The notes below the pieces were generated by a model. It was not told the origin of the DNA. It did not search any database and worked only from the letters and a program-made list of their open reading frames with translations. Shown here one piece after another: positions 1 to 8,081 of a DNA stretch of 11,583 bases. The stretch is from Christensenella sp. UBA5394 (GTDB lineage: Bacteria > Bacillota > Clostridia > Christensenellales > CAG-138). The stretch spans positions 5,372 through 16,954 of the forward strand of contig DHOI01000003.1 in assembly GCA_002409725.1 (NCBI GenBank), written 5' to 3'. Positions within the stretch are counted from its first letter, which is position 1, and every line of letters begins with the position of its first letter. Both the position numbers and the translations under genes were made by a program.

Positions 1-2
1 GG

Positions 3-1169
<1,167 letters not shown>

Positions 1170-1174
1170 CCGCC

Positions 1175-1206
1175 AAGGCCCCGCGCTTGCAGAAAGACGG
1201 GGCCTT
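1175..1206 (+). terminator. GC-rich hairpin after the acyl-CoA synthetase, possible terminator
   Basis: A perfect 9-bp inverted repeat, AAGGCCCCG (1175-1183) and CGGGGCCTT (1198-1206), encloses a 14-base loop six bases after the stop codon. No T-run follows (the next bases are ACCC), so it is at best a weak intrinsic terminator or a 3'-end stabilising hairpin. Its place between a stop codon and the next promoter supports a termination role. Confidence 0.5.
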
Positions 1207-1219
1207 ACCCATGCGCCAA

Positions 1220-1248
1220 TTGACATTTCCCACCGCCGCCTTTAGACT
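1220..1248 (+). promoter_or_regulatory. Sigma-A-type promoter for the threonine aldolase / GNAT unit
   Basis: A perfect -35 TTGACA (1220-1225), a 17-base spacer and -10 TAGACT (1243-1248, four of six matches) lie just after the upstream hairpin and 35 bases before the start codon at 1283. Transcription would begin near 1255, giving a leader of about 28 bases that contains the ribosome binding site. Confidence 0.65.
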
Positions 1249-1282
1249 GGATAGAAAGCAGAAACAGGCAAAGGAGAGATCC

Positions 1283-2320
1283 ATGATCTATTTTCAATGC
1301 GATTACGCGGAGGGCTGCCATCCGGCTATCTTAGAGGCGCTCCAACGTACCAATATGGAGCAGACGCCGGGCTACGGTCTGGATGACCACTGCGAGCGTG
1401 CCCGGGCCAAGGTGCGGGCCGCCTGTGGTCGGCCGGATGCAGACGTGCACTTTCTCGTAGGCGGCACCCAGGCCAACACCACCGTCATCTCCTCTATATT
1501 GCGCCATCACCAAGGCGTGATCTCGGCGGACGCGGGGCATATCGCCACCCACGAGACCGGGGCCATCGAGGCCACGGGGCACAAAGTCCTGGCCCTACCC
1601 TCCGTGGATGGAACCATCACCGCGGAGCAGGTGGAGGCCCTTTGCAAGGAGCACTTCAACAGCCCCATCAAGGAGCACACCGTACAGCCCGGCATGGTGT
1701 ATATCTCATTCCCCACGGAATCCGGCACGCTCTACAGCAAGGCCCGCCTTGCGGCCCTCAAGGCCGTTTGCGACGCCTACGGCCTGCCGCTCTTCATCGA
1801 TGGGGCGCGGCTGGGCTACGGCCTTATGAGCCCGGCCTGTGACCTAACCCTGGAGGATATCGCCAGCCTCTGCGATGTGTTCTACATCGGCGGCACCAAG
1901 TGCGGCGCGCTCTTTGGCGAGGCCGTGGTCATCACCGGCGAAGCCTTGAAGAAGGATTTCCGCTATGCCATCAAACAACGGGGCGGCATGCTGGCCAAGG
2001 GCCGCCTGCTTGGCATCCAGTTCGATACGCTGCTCTCGAATGGCCTCTATTTCGATATCTGCCGCCGGGCCGTGGAGCAGGCTTTGGCTTTACGCCAGGC
2101 CTTTATGGATAAGGACGTGGCCATGTGGGGCAATTCCTTTACCAACCAGCAGTTCCCCATCCTCTCTGCGACGCAGATGAAATACCTTACGCAATGCGGC
2201 TATGTATACGAGGTTTGGGGCCCGGCAGATGCGGGCCGCACCATTGTGCGCTTTTGCACCAGCTGGGCCACCCGCCCGGAAAACATCGAAAAGCTGATTG
2301 CGGATATCAAGGCGATGTGA
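1283..2320 (+). CDS. Threonine aldolase family PLP enzyme (low-specificity L-threonine aldolase-like)
   Basis: A PLP-dependent fold-type I enzyme of the beta-eliminating lyase/threonine aldolase family; members cleave L-threonine or allo-threonine to glycine and acetaldehyde. In the 345-residue protein, HxxxHETGA at 86-94 matches the ring-stacking and substrate region, IDGARL at 172-177 holds the pyridine-binding Asp 173 and Arg 176, and GGTKCG carries the Schiff-base Lys 206. Length fits the family (about 340). The start at 1283 is chosen because AAGGAGAG (1271-1278) sits 4 bases before it; an in-frame ATG at 1187 lies inside the upstream hairpin and before the promoter, so the 32 extra residues are not credible. 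The acetyltransferase begins 49 bases downstream without an obvious terminator, so the two are probably co-transcribed. Substrate specificity within the family is uncertain; a related beta-eliminating lyase activity is possible. Confidence 0.88.
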   Translation: MIYFQCDYAEGCHPAILEALQRTNMEQTPGYGLDDHCERARAKVRAACGRPDADVHFLVGGTQANTTVISSILRHHQGVISADAGHIATHETGAIEATGHKVLALPSVDGTITAEQVEALCKEHFNSPIKEHTVQPGMVYISFPTESGTLYSKARLAALKAVCDAYGLPLFIDGARLGYGLMSPACDLTLEDIASLCDVFYIGGTKCGALFGEAVVITGEALKKDFRYAIKQRGGMLAKGRLLGIQFDTLLSNGLYFDICRRAVEQALALRQAFMDKDVAMWGNSFTNQQFPILSATQMKYLTQCGYVYEVWGPADAGRTIVRFCTSWATRPENIEKLIADIKAM

Positions 2321-2369
2321 TGGGTCCGCGCGAGCGGTACCAAAGAAATAATAGCAAGGAGGTTCCGTT

Positions 2370-3485
2370 ATGCTAAGAATGGCAGACATGGCGGATAAGG
2401 AAACACTCAAAGCCCTGTGGAAGCTTTGCTTTAATGAAGAGCAGGGGTTTTTGGATTGGTTCTTTGAAAACCGCTTCTTGCCGGATTATTGCCCCGTATA
2501 TGAGGAAGAGGGCGGCATCGCTTCGGCCCTGCATTCCTTGCCCGTATATATCAGCCTGCGGGATAGCATCCTACCCTGCGCCATCGTGGCAGGCGTGGCC
2601 ACGCATCCGGACTATCGGGGCCGGGGCCTGATGAATAAGCTTTTGGCCTTTTTTATGGATAGGCTGCGGCAGGAGGGCATCCCCCTCATTGCCCACAGGC
2701 CGGTGAATCTCGAGATCTACCGCTCCGCGGGCCATTTCCCGGCCAGCGACAGCCGCTTTGTGGAGCTGGCCGCCTCGGCCCCCCGCCCTTTGACGGATGA
2801 TTGTGTGGATTGGGATATCCCCGGCCATTATGCGGATCTATACCGCTGCTATAACCGCTTTGCCAAAAGCTATTCCGGTATGGTACAGCGCTCCTATGCG
2901 GATTTCGTGCTCAAATGCGGGGATTACCTCGCGAGCGGCGCTCTCTGCGTGGCCACGCTGGATGCACATGGCAATGTGGAGGGCTATTGCCTCTATTTTA
3001 AGGAAGAAGGGGAAGAGCCCGCCCTGCTGGGCGAGGAATGCGCGGCCCTTTCGCCCGAGGCCTATGGCCGGCTCTACGCCGCGCTGGCCCGGCGTTCTGC
3101 CGGCCGCCTGCTGAAGCTGCGCCTAGCCCCGGATGCCGGCCTGGCCCCCGAGGGCGCGCGGGTGAAGGTGCTGCCCAGGAGCGTTCTAGGGGTCACAGAC
3201 GTATCTGCCCTGCTATCCAGCTTATGCCTCCCGGACGAGGGGGCCATCGAGGTAATCGACCCGCTGCTCCCCGCCAACCGGGGCGTATTCAGCCTGGTGG
3301 GCCGGCCCACAAGCGAACGGCCTCAACTACGCATCCCCGCCGGTCGGCTGGCCCAATGGGCCGTGGGTTACCGCAGCATGGCGGATTTGGTGAAAACGAG
3401 CCAGGCCACAGCCCCAGATCCCGCCATCGTGCCGCGGATGGACGAGCTGGGCATGCGGCCTTGCTTTATCATCGACGAATATTAA
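2370..3485 (+). CDS. GNAT family N-acetyltransferase, Eis-like two-domain type
   Basis: Transfers an acetyl group from acetyl-CoA to an amine on an unknown substrate. Residues 1-130 form a GNAT core, with the strand GVATHPDYRGRGLMNKLL (75-92) giving the pyrophosphate-binding RGRG loop at 83-86 and NLEIYRSAGH as the following beta-bulge region with a candidate general-acid Tyr. The length (371 residues against about 150 for a simple GNAT) and the long C-terminal half ending in IIDEY fit the Eis-like architecture, a GNAT followed by a second GNAT-like and an SCP2-like domain. AAGGAGG (2356-2362) precedes the ATG by 7 bases. It follows the aldolase gene by 49 bases and ends one base from the end of the convergent sirtuin gene. 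Known Eis proteins acetylate aminoglycosides or proteins; the substrate here cannot be inferred. Confidence 0.85.
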   Translation: MLRMADMADKETLKALWKLCFNEEQGFLDWFFENRFLPDYCPVYEEEGGIASALHSLPVYISLRDSILPCAIVAGVATHPDYRGRGLMNKLLAFFMDRLRQEGIPLIAHRPVNLEIYRSAGHFPASDSRFVELAASAPRPLTDDCVDWDIPGHYADLYRCYNRFAKSYSGMVQRSYADFVLKCGDYLASGALCVATLDAHGNVEGYCLYFKEEGEEPALLGEECAALSPEAYGRLYAALARRSAGRLLKLRLAPDAGLAPEGARVKVLPRSVLGVTDVSALLSSLCLPDEGAIEVIDPLLPANRGVFSLVGRPTSERPQLRIPAGRLAQWAVGYRSMADLVKTSQATAPDPAIVPRMDELGMRPCFIIDEY

Positions 3486-3486
3486 G

Positions 3487-4218
3487 CTATTGCGGCACGG
3501 CCGCTTGCAGGATTTCCCCAATGGGCCCCCGGATGACCAGGTTCGCCTGCCTGTCATAGGGGGTCTCTGTTTTATTGATGAGCACCAGGTTTTTACCCAT
3601 GAAATATTGCAGCAAGGAGGCGGCCGGATACACGGCCAGCGAAGTGCCGCCCACGATGAGCAGATCCGCGCTGCTGATGGCGGCCATGGCCCCCCGCCAG
3701 ACGATATCGCTCAGCGGCTCGCCGTAGAGCACCACCTCCGGCTTGATCACAGCGCCGCAGGCGTCGCAATGGGGCACGCCCTGGCTATGGCGGATGTAGT
3801 CCCCATCAAAGAGCTTGTTGCAGGCCATACAGCGGTTCCATTCCACATTGCCATGCAGGGTGTAAACCCGCTTGCTGCCCGCCATCTGGTGCAGGTTGTC
3901 GATATTCTGCGTAACAACGGCGTTGAGCTTGCCCCGCGCCTCCAGCCGCGCCAAGGCGTAATGGGCCGGGTTGGGCTGTGCCTCCATCATCAAAATGCTC
4001 TTGTAATAGGTGTAAAAGGTCTCGGTCTCGTGCAAAAAGAAATCATGGGAAAGCAGCACCTCCGGCGTGTAGCCGAAGCGCTTGCGGGCCGCCTCTGCCG
4101 AACCCGCGCTGCGAAAATCCGGTATGCCGCTCTCGGTCGATACCCCCGCGCCGCCCAGAAAGGCAGCCACGCGGCTCTTTTCCAGCATCTCTTTAAGCTG
4201 CTCCACAGCTTTCTCCAT
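3487..4218 (-). CDS. NAD-dependent protein deacylase, Sir2 family (sirtuin)
   Basis: Removes acetyl or other acyl groups from protein lysines using NAD+, yielding nicotinamide and O-acyl-ADP-ribose. The 243-residue protein shows the full sirtuin signature: GAGVSTESGIPDFRS at 23-37 (NAD pocket), TQNIDNLH at 103-110, the catalytic His in LHGNVEW (His 122), four zinc cysteines 130, 133, 151 and 154 in two CxxC pairs, and GTSLAVYPA at 191-199. Length matches bacterial CobB/SrtN enzymes. Start at 4218 is supported by AGAGGGGGG at 4227-4235, 8 bases upstream, and by the N-terminal helix before the Rossmann motif. It lies between two GNAT genes, tail to tail with one (stop codons 1 base apart) and divergent from the other, which hints at but does not prove a shared role in reversible acylation. 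No residue that defines desuccinylase activity was recognised. Confidence 0.95.
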   Translation of the reverse strand: MEKAVEQLKEMLEKSRVAAFLGGAGVSTESGIPDFRSAGSAEAARKRFGYTPEVLLSHDFFLHETETFYTYYKSILMMEAQPNPAHYALARLEARGKLNAVVTQNIDNLHQMAGSKRVYTLHGNVEWNRCMACNKLFDGDYIRHSQGVPHCDACGAVIKPEVVLYGEPLSDIVWRGAMAAISSADLLIVGGTSLAVYPAASLLQYFMGKNLVLINKTETPYDRQANLVIRGPIGEILQAAVPQ

Positions 4219-4244
4219 CGCAATCGCCCCCCTCTTTTTCTTTT

Positions 4245-4273
4245 ATCATACCCCCGTAAGGGCGCGGGTGCAA
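4245..4273 (-). promoter_or_regulatory. Promoter for the sirtuin gene
   Basis: On the minus strand, TTGCAC (4268-4273), a 17-base spacer and TATGAT (4245-4250, five of six matches to the -10 consensus) lie 27 bases before the start codon. The -35 element is weak, so the call rests on the -10 box, the spacing and the position. Confidence 0.5.
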
Positions 4274-4297
4274 GCGGCGGGCCGCCATACGGAGCGG

Positions 4298-4326
4298 TTG
4301 CGGCGCGCCTTATATTTTGCTATGCT
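4298..4326 (+). promoter_or_regulatory. Extended -10 promoter for the YhbS-like acetyltransferase gene
   Basis: TTGCGG (4298-4303), a 17-base spacer and TATGCT (4321-4326) preceded by TGC form an extended -10 promoter about 33 bases before the ATG at 4359. It lies back to back with the sirtuin promoter inside the 140-base divergent region; the two -35 elements are 24 bases apart, so one regulator could act on both. Confidence 0.5.
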
Positions 4327-4358
4327 ATCAAAAAGAATCGGTAGATAAAGGAGTTTTT

Positions 4359-5006
4359 ATGGATATACAGCTAAGGCGCGAACAGCCTGCGGACTATCGC
4401 GAAACCGAAAATCTGACACGGGAAGCCTTCTGGAACCAGTATGCGCCCGGCTGCGACGAGCATTACCTGGCGCACATCCTGCGCGGCAGCCCGGCCTTTA
4501 TGCCGGAGCTGGATGCGGTGGCTTTACTCGATGGCAAGATCGTGGGCAATGTTATGCATACGCGTGCGCGCATCCAAGGGGACGATGGCAGCGAATATGG
4601 GGTGCTGGCTTTAGGGCCGATCTCTGTGCTGCCCGCATACCAGCGCCGGGGCATTGGCTGCCAAATGATTGAATACACCAGGAAGCTGGCCCGGGAGATG
4701 GGCTTTCGGGCGATCTTTCTCTATGGCGACCCGGCTTACTATTCCCGGCAGGGCTTTGTAGCCGCGGAATCCTTTGGCATCCGCACGGCGGAGAATATGT
4801 ATGCCGTTGCGCTGCAAGGCTACGAACTGTACCCGGGCGCTTTGGCCGGAGCCAGCGGGCGCTATTATGAGGATGAAATCTACAACGTGGATAAACGGGC
4901 CTCCGCCGCATTTGATAAATCCTTCCCGCCCAAGGAGCTAATCAGCGACACGCCCAACCAGCGCCGGTTTAAAGAGATCGTCGTTCTGCAAAGGCCGGCG
5001 GAATAA
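4359..5006 (+). CDS. GNAT family N-acetyltransferase, YhbS-like
   Basis: A single-domain acetyl-CoA-dependent acetyltransferase of unknown substrate. The 215-residue protein has an N-terminal helix pair with the sequence TREAFWNQYAPGCDEHYL (20-37), a GNAT core strand LGPISVLPAYQRRGIG (85-100) with the acetyl-CoA-binding QRRGIG loop, and a C-terminal YGDPAYYSRQGF segment typical of YhbS-type (COG3153) proteins. The start at 4359 follows AAAGGAG (4347-4353) by 5 bases; an in-frame ATG at 4317 overlaps the predicted -10 box and is rejected. The gene is monocistronic, divergent from the sirtuin and closed by a strong hairpin terminator. Small-molecule or protein amine acetylation are both possible. 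Confidence 0.88.
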   Translation: MDIQLRREQPADYRETENLTREAFWNQYAPGCDEHYLAHILRGSPAFMPELDAVALLDGKIVGNVMHTRARIQGDDGSEYGVLALGPISVLPAYQRRGIGCQMIEYTRKLAREMGFRAIFLYGDPAYYSRQGFVAAESFGIRTAENMYAVALQGYELYPGALAGASGRYYEDEIYNVDKRASAAFDKSFPPKELISDTPNQRRFKEIVVLQRPAE

Positions 5007-5028
5007 ACTCGACCAATAGCCCAAAAAC

Positions 5029-5055
5029 AAACGAGGTGCATGCGCATCTCGTTTT
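5029..5055. terminator. Bidirectional intrinsic terminator between the GNAT gene and malQ
   Basis: An 11-bp stem (5029-5039 with 5044-5054, one G-U pair) closes a 4-base ATGC loop and runs into TTTT on the plus strand. On the minus strand the other side gives TTTGTTTTTGG. It sits between two convergent stop codons (5006 and 5069) and should end transcription from both sides. Confidence 0.85.
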
Positions 5056-5068
5056 GCTTACCCGCAGC

Positions 5069-6550
5069 TTATTTGCAGCGGCCGTACATTTTGGTATAGA
5101 CGGCGATCTTATCCGCCAGGGCCGGGCTGGCCGCGCCGGGCCGCATGCGCCAGCGCCAGTTGTCGCCGATGGTACCGGGTATGTTCATGCGGGCTGCAGC
5201 GGGCAGGCCCAGGTAATCCTGCATCTGGGCGATGAACAGATCTGCCACGGAGCTCATGCCGCCCCGGATTAGGCCCCAGGCAAAGCCCTCTTTTTCATTT
5301 AGATTAAGGTAGCGCCGGGCAAAGGCCACGTCCTCTCGGGCCGCCTCGCTGAACCAGCCCGCGGCGGTGGTGTTATCGTGGGTACCGGTGTAGCAAACGC
5401 AGTTGCGTGGGTAGGCATGGGGCAGGTAACCGCTGGGCTCGCGTGCGTCGAAGGCGAATTGCAGCACCTTCATGCCCGGGTAGCCGGAATCCGCCACCAA
5501 TTGATGCACCTCGGGCGTGAGGTAGCCCAAGTCTTCGGCGATGATGGGCAGAGCGGGGAATTCCCGCTGCACGGCCTTAATAAAATCGAGCCCCGGCCCT
5601 TTGGCCCATTCGCCGTCGCGGGCCGTGCTTTCCCCCGCCTTCACGCGCCAGTAGCTCTCCAGGCCCCGGAAATGATCGATGCGCAGCGCGTCATAGAGCC
5701 GCGTGGCCCCCCGAATACGATCGAGCCACCAGCCGTAATCCGATTTTGCCAGCGCCTCCCAATCGTAGACGGGGTTGCCCCAGAGCTGGCCATCCGCCGT
5801 GAAATAGTCCGGCGGCACGCCGGATACCCAAAGGGGCCGCCGGTCTTCGCCCAACTGGAAGATATCCGGCCTGGCCCACACATCCGCCGAATCCAGCGCC
5901 ACGTAAATGGGCAAATCGCCGATCAGCCGGACGCCCTGCGCTTGTGCATAGGCCCGGAAGGCCCGCCATTGGCGGAAGAAGAGATATTGCGTATAAGCAT
6001 AAAAGGCAGCTTCTTCGGACAAAAGACCGCGGTAATAATCCAGCGCCCCGGCCTCGCGCATGCGGATATCGGCGGGCCACTCGGTGAAGGGAGCCATGCC
6101 GAAATGGGCCTTGAGGGCCATGAAGAGGGCGTAATCCGCCATCCAGGCTGCATTTTCTTTGGCAAAGGCGGCCTGCGCCGCTTCCTCACGATGCCGTCCC
6201 CGCTGGAAGGCCAGCCGGAGCAGGCCAAAACGCCGCGCGTGCAGGCCGCCGTAATCCACCCCGTCCGCATCAACCGGGCAAAGATGGGGCCGCGCCTCGT
6301 CTTCCGTAAGCAACCCTTCCTCAATCAGCAGGCCGATATCGATGAAATAAGGATTGCCCGCAAAGGAGGAAAAGAGCTGGTAGGGGGAATCCCCATAGCC
6401 CGTAGGCCCCATGGGCAAAAGCTGCCAATAGCGCTGCCCGGCCCGGGCCAAAAAATCCACGTAAGCATAAGCCTCCCTGCCCAAAGCGCCGATGCCGAAT
6501 CGATTGGGCAGGGAGGAAATATGCATTAAAATGCCGCTGCTGCGTTCCAT
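5069..6550 (-). CDS. malQ: 4-alpha-glucanotransferase (amylomaltase, GH77)
   Basis: Transfers alpha-1,4-glucan segments between maltooligosaccharides and releases glucose; acts in the cytoplasm in maltodextrin or glycogen use. The 493-residue protein is full length for a bacterial amylomaltase. HISSLPNRFGIG near residue 10 and GYGDSPYQ near 51 are the family N-terminal signatures. All three GH77 carboxylates are present: nucleophile Asp 292 in RIDHFRG, acid/base Glu 339 in IIAEDLGY, and Asp 392 in YTGTHDNTT. The start at 6550 is preceded by AAAGGAT (6557-6563) at 6 bases. An in-frame ATG at 6592 lies just past a leader hairpin without a ribosome binding site, and one at 6658 lies within the promoter. 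No other glycogen or maltose gene is in the window; malQ has its own promoter and a terminator, so it appears to be monocistronic. Confidence 0.97.
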   Translation of the reverse strand: MERSSGILMHISSLPNRFGIGALGREAYAYVDFLARAGQRYWQLLPMGPTGYGDSPYQLFSSFAGNPYFIDIGLLIEEGLLTEDEARPHLCPVDADGVDYGGLHARRFGLLRLAFQRGRHREEAAQAAFAKENAAWMADYALFMALKAHFGMAPFTEWPADIRMREAGALDYYRGLLSEEAAFYAYTQYLFFRQWRAFRAYAQAQGVRLIGDLPIYVALDSADVWARPDIFQLGEDRRPLWVSGVPPDYFTADGQLWGNPVYDWEALAKSDYGWWLDRIRGATRLYDALRIDHFRGLESYWRVKAGESTARDGEWAKGPGLDFIKAVQREFPALPIIAEDLGYLTPEVHQLVADSGYPGMKVLQFAFDAREPSGYLPHAYPRNCVCYTGTHDNTTAAGWFSEAAREDVAFARRYLNLNEKEGFAWGLIRGGMSSVADLFIAQMQDYLGLPAAARMNIPGTIGDNWRWRMRPGAASPALADKIAVYTKMYGRCK

Positions 6551-6595
6551 CTTTGCATCCTTTTTCACCGGCCGGGCCGGGCGTAAATTCATAAG

Positions 6596-6621
6596 CAAGG
6601 CCGGAACCGATTCCGGCCTTG
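6596..6621 (-). promoter_or_regulatory. Perfect hairpin at the 5' end of the malQ leader
   Basis: An uninterrupted 11-bp stem (CAAGGCCGGAA at 6596-6606, complementary to 6611-6621) closes a 4-base loop, CCGA in plus-strand sequence and TCGG in the RNA. The predicted malQ transcription start is near 6623, so the hairpin would form at the very 5' end of the mRNA, about 45 bases before the start codon. No T-run follows it, so it is unlikely to be an attenuator and may instead protect the 5' end from decay. Function is inferred. Confidence 0.6.
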
Positions 6622-6629
6622 GCGCATAT

Positions 6630-6658
6630 ATTGTAGCATCCTCCGCCGCTCCTGTCAA
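6630..6658 (-). promoter_or_regulatory. Near-consensus promoter for malQ
   Basis: On the minus strand, a perfect TTGACA (6653-6658), a 17-base spacer and TACAAT (6630-6635) preceded by an extended TGC make this one of the two strongest promoters in the window. The leader to the malQ start codon would be about 73 bases. No operator or catabolite-response site was recognised near it, so constitutive expression is plausible. Confidence 0.8.
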
Positions 6659-6747
6659 AAAGCGCGCAAAGCGGCAAAGCGTGCCATAGGGAGCCTTGCG
6701 AGCGGCGAGAGCAAGGGCGCGGCGTCCAATATGGGCGGCGCGCCCTC
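6657..6747 (-). terminator. Hairpin cluster downstream of the RsmF-like gene, probable transcript end
   Basis: Directly after the stop codon at 6758 a long GC stem forms between 6714-6727 and 6733-6746 (one mismatch, one G-U pair, loop AATAT). A second 6-bp stem, 6694-6699 with 6711-6716, shares bases with it and so competes. Further on, an imperfect GC hairpin with a T5 tract (minus strand, 6661-6657) overlaps the first T residues of the malQ -35 box. None is a textbook terminator alone, but together they probably end the NlpC-RsmF transcript before malQ. Confidence 0.45.
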
Positions 6748-6757
6748 AGGCGCTATT

Positions 6758-8053
6758 TCAGGCTAGGCGCAAGCCTTTGGGCAGGTGGTTTTTGAGCATG
6801 CCCTCCACCGCCTTGCCCAATCCCAGCGGGTAACCATCCACAGCCGCCCGGCACCAGCCTTGCAGGCCAGGCGCGGGAACGACCTGGCCCTGCAGATACG
6901 CGTTTAGCGCTTCCCCTTCCAAGGGAAGCGTTTGCCGCCATTCTACCCCCGTAGCCATAGCCAGCGCGTGGCTGGGCCGGAAGCGGCCGTTCACCATATC
7001 CCCCGCGTAGACCCCGGCGGTCAGCAACCGCGCCCGCTCTAGTCCTCTAGGCAGGGCTTCGGCCAGGGCAAGCACCCGGCCGTCCGGTAAAAGCACGATC
7101 TCGCCGGCTGGCGGCGCGGCTAAAGCCTCGGCGCAGAAATCCCTGTAGGCTGCTTCCTTGCAGGGCTGCAAGGCCAGGCGCTGGGGCTTTATTTTTTCGC
7201 CCGCAGGCGCGCCCGTCCTTTGGAGCCGGGCTACGAAATGGCCCTCGCCGGGGAAGGTATGCGGATAGAGCCTCTGCATAGAAAGCAGGCTGAAATCCTT
7301 ATGAGAAGCGCAAAAGGCCTCCACCACGCCCTCGTTTTCCTCTGGGGAAAAAGTGCAGGTGGAATAGGCCAGCGCCCCGCCCGCGGCCACGGCCTCAGCC
7401 GCGCTTTCGAGAATGGCCTTTTGCCGCTGGGCGCAGGCCAGCACATGCGCTGGCGACCATTCGGCTATGGCGTTTGGGTCCTTGCGGAACATGCCCTCGC
7501 CGGAGCAGGGGGCGTCCACCAGCACGGCGTCGAAGAAGCCTGCCAGCGCTTCACACAAGACATCCGGCCGGTTACAGGTAACGGCCGCGTTGGTAACGCC
7601 CAGGCGTTCGAGGTTGTAGCGCAGGGTTTTGGCCCGGCCCGGTACCAGCTCATTGGCCACCAGCAAGCCCCGGCCCGCCAGATGGGCCGCGATGCCGCCG
7701 CTCTTGCCGCCGGGCGCCGCGCACAAGTCGAGCACTCGCATGCCGGGGCGGACAGCCAGCGCCGCGATGGGGGCCATGGCGGATGGCTCCTGCAAATAGA
7801 ACAGCCCGGCCAGATGATAGGGATGGCTGCCGATGGCGGGCGCGTCCCCCATGAGCAGGAACCCTTCTGGTAGGATGTCTGAAGGAGTTAGGGCAAAGGG
7901 CGAAAGGGCCGAGAATGCTTTAGGCGTGATGCGCAGGCCGTTGACGCGCAGGCCCCGCTTGGGCGACTGCTCATAACAAGTGAAAAAGGCCGGGGCCTCG
8001 GGCCCCAGCTGCTTTTTCATGCGCGTTATAAAATCTTGCGGTAGCTGTATCAT
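6758..8053 (-). CDS. RsmF/NOL1-NOP2-sun family RNA (cytosine-5) methyltransferase
   Basis: Methylates C5 of a cytosine in rRNA (possibly tRNA) with S-adenosylmethionine. The 431-residue protein has an N-terminal segment beginning MIQLPQDFITRMKKQLG, a Rossmann methyltransferase core with SAM motif LDLCAAPGGKS at 108-118, the conserved Cys 183 in DAPCSGEGMF and the catalytic nucleophile Cys 233 in YSTCTFSPEEN, then a C-terminal ~140-residue extension of the RsmF/YebU type with a PUA-like end. The start at 8053 is chosen because it matches the usual N-terminus of the family, but its ribosome binding site is poor (only GGAT about 12 bases upstream). It lies 28 bases after the NlpC/P60 stop codon and has no clear promoter, so co-transcription and possibly coupled translation are likely. 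The target nucleotide cannot be read from the sequence. Confidence 0.92.
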   Translation of the reverse strand: MIQLPQDFITRMKKQLGPEAPAFFTCYEQSPKRGLRVNGLRITPKAFSALSPFALTPSDILPEGFLLMGDAPAIGSHPYHLAGLFYLQEPSAMAPIAALAVRPGMRVLDLCAAPGGKSGGIAAHLAGRGLLVANELVPGRAKTLRYNLERLGVTNAAVTCNRPDVLCEALAGFFDAVLVDAPCSGEGMFRKDPNAIAEWSPAHVLACAQRQKAILESAAEAVAAGGALAYSTCTFSPEENEGVVEAFCASHKDFSLLSMQRLYPHTFPGEGHFVARLQRTGAPAGEKIKPQRLALQPCKEAAYRDFCAEALAAPPAGEIVLLPDGRVLALAEALPRGLERARLLTAGVYAGDMVNGRFRPSHALAMATGVEWRQTLPLEGEALNAYLQGQVVPAPGLQGWCRAAVDGYPLGLGKAVEGMLKNHLPKGLRLA

Positions 8054-8081
8054 GCTATGTTTATATCCAACTAAATTAAGG

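Noticed and set aside
3490..4344. A 284-codon open frame on the plus strand opposite the sirtuin gene.
   Set aside because: It is the complement of a full-length sirtuin with an intact NAD and zinc site; its translation has no family motifs.
5378..6529. A 383-codon open frame on the plus strand opposite malQ.
   Set aside because: It is antisense to a complete GH77 gene with all catalytic residues. Long antisense frames are common in GC-rich genes, and the translation shows no recognisable domain and has no ribosome binding site.
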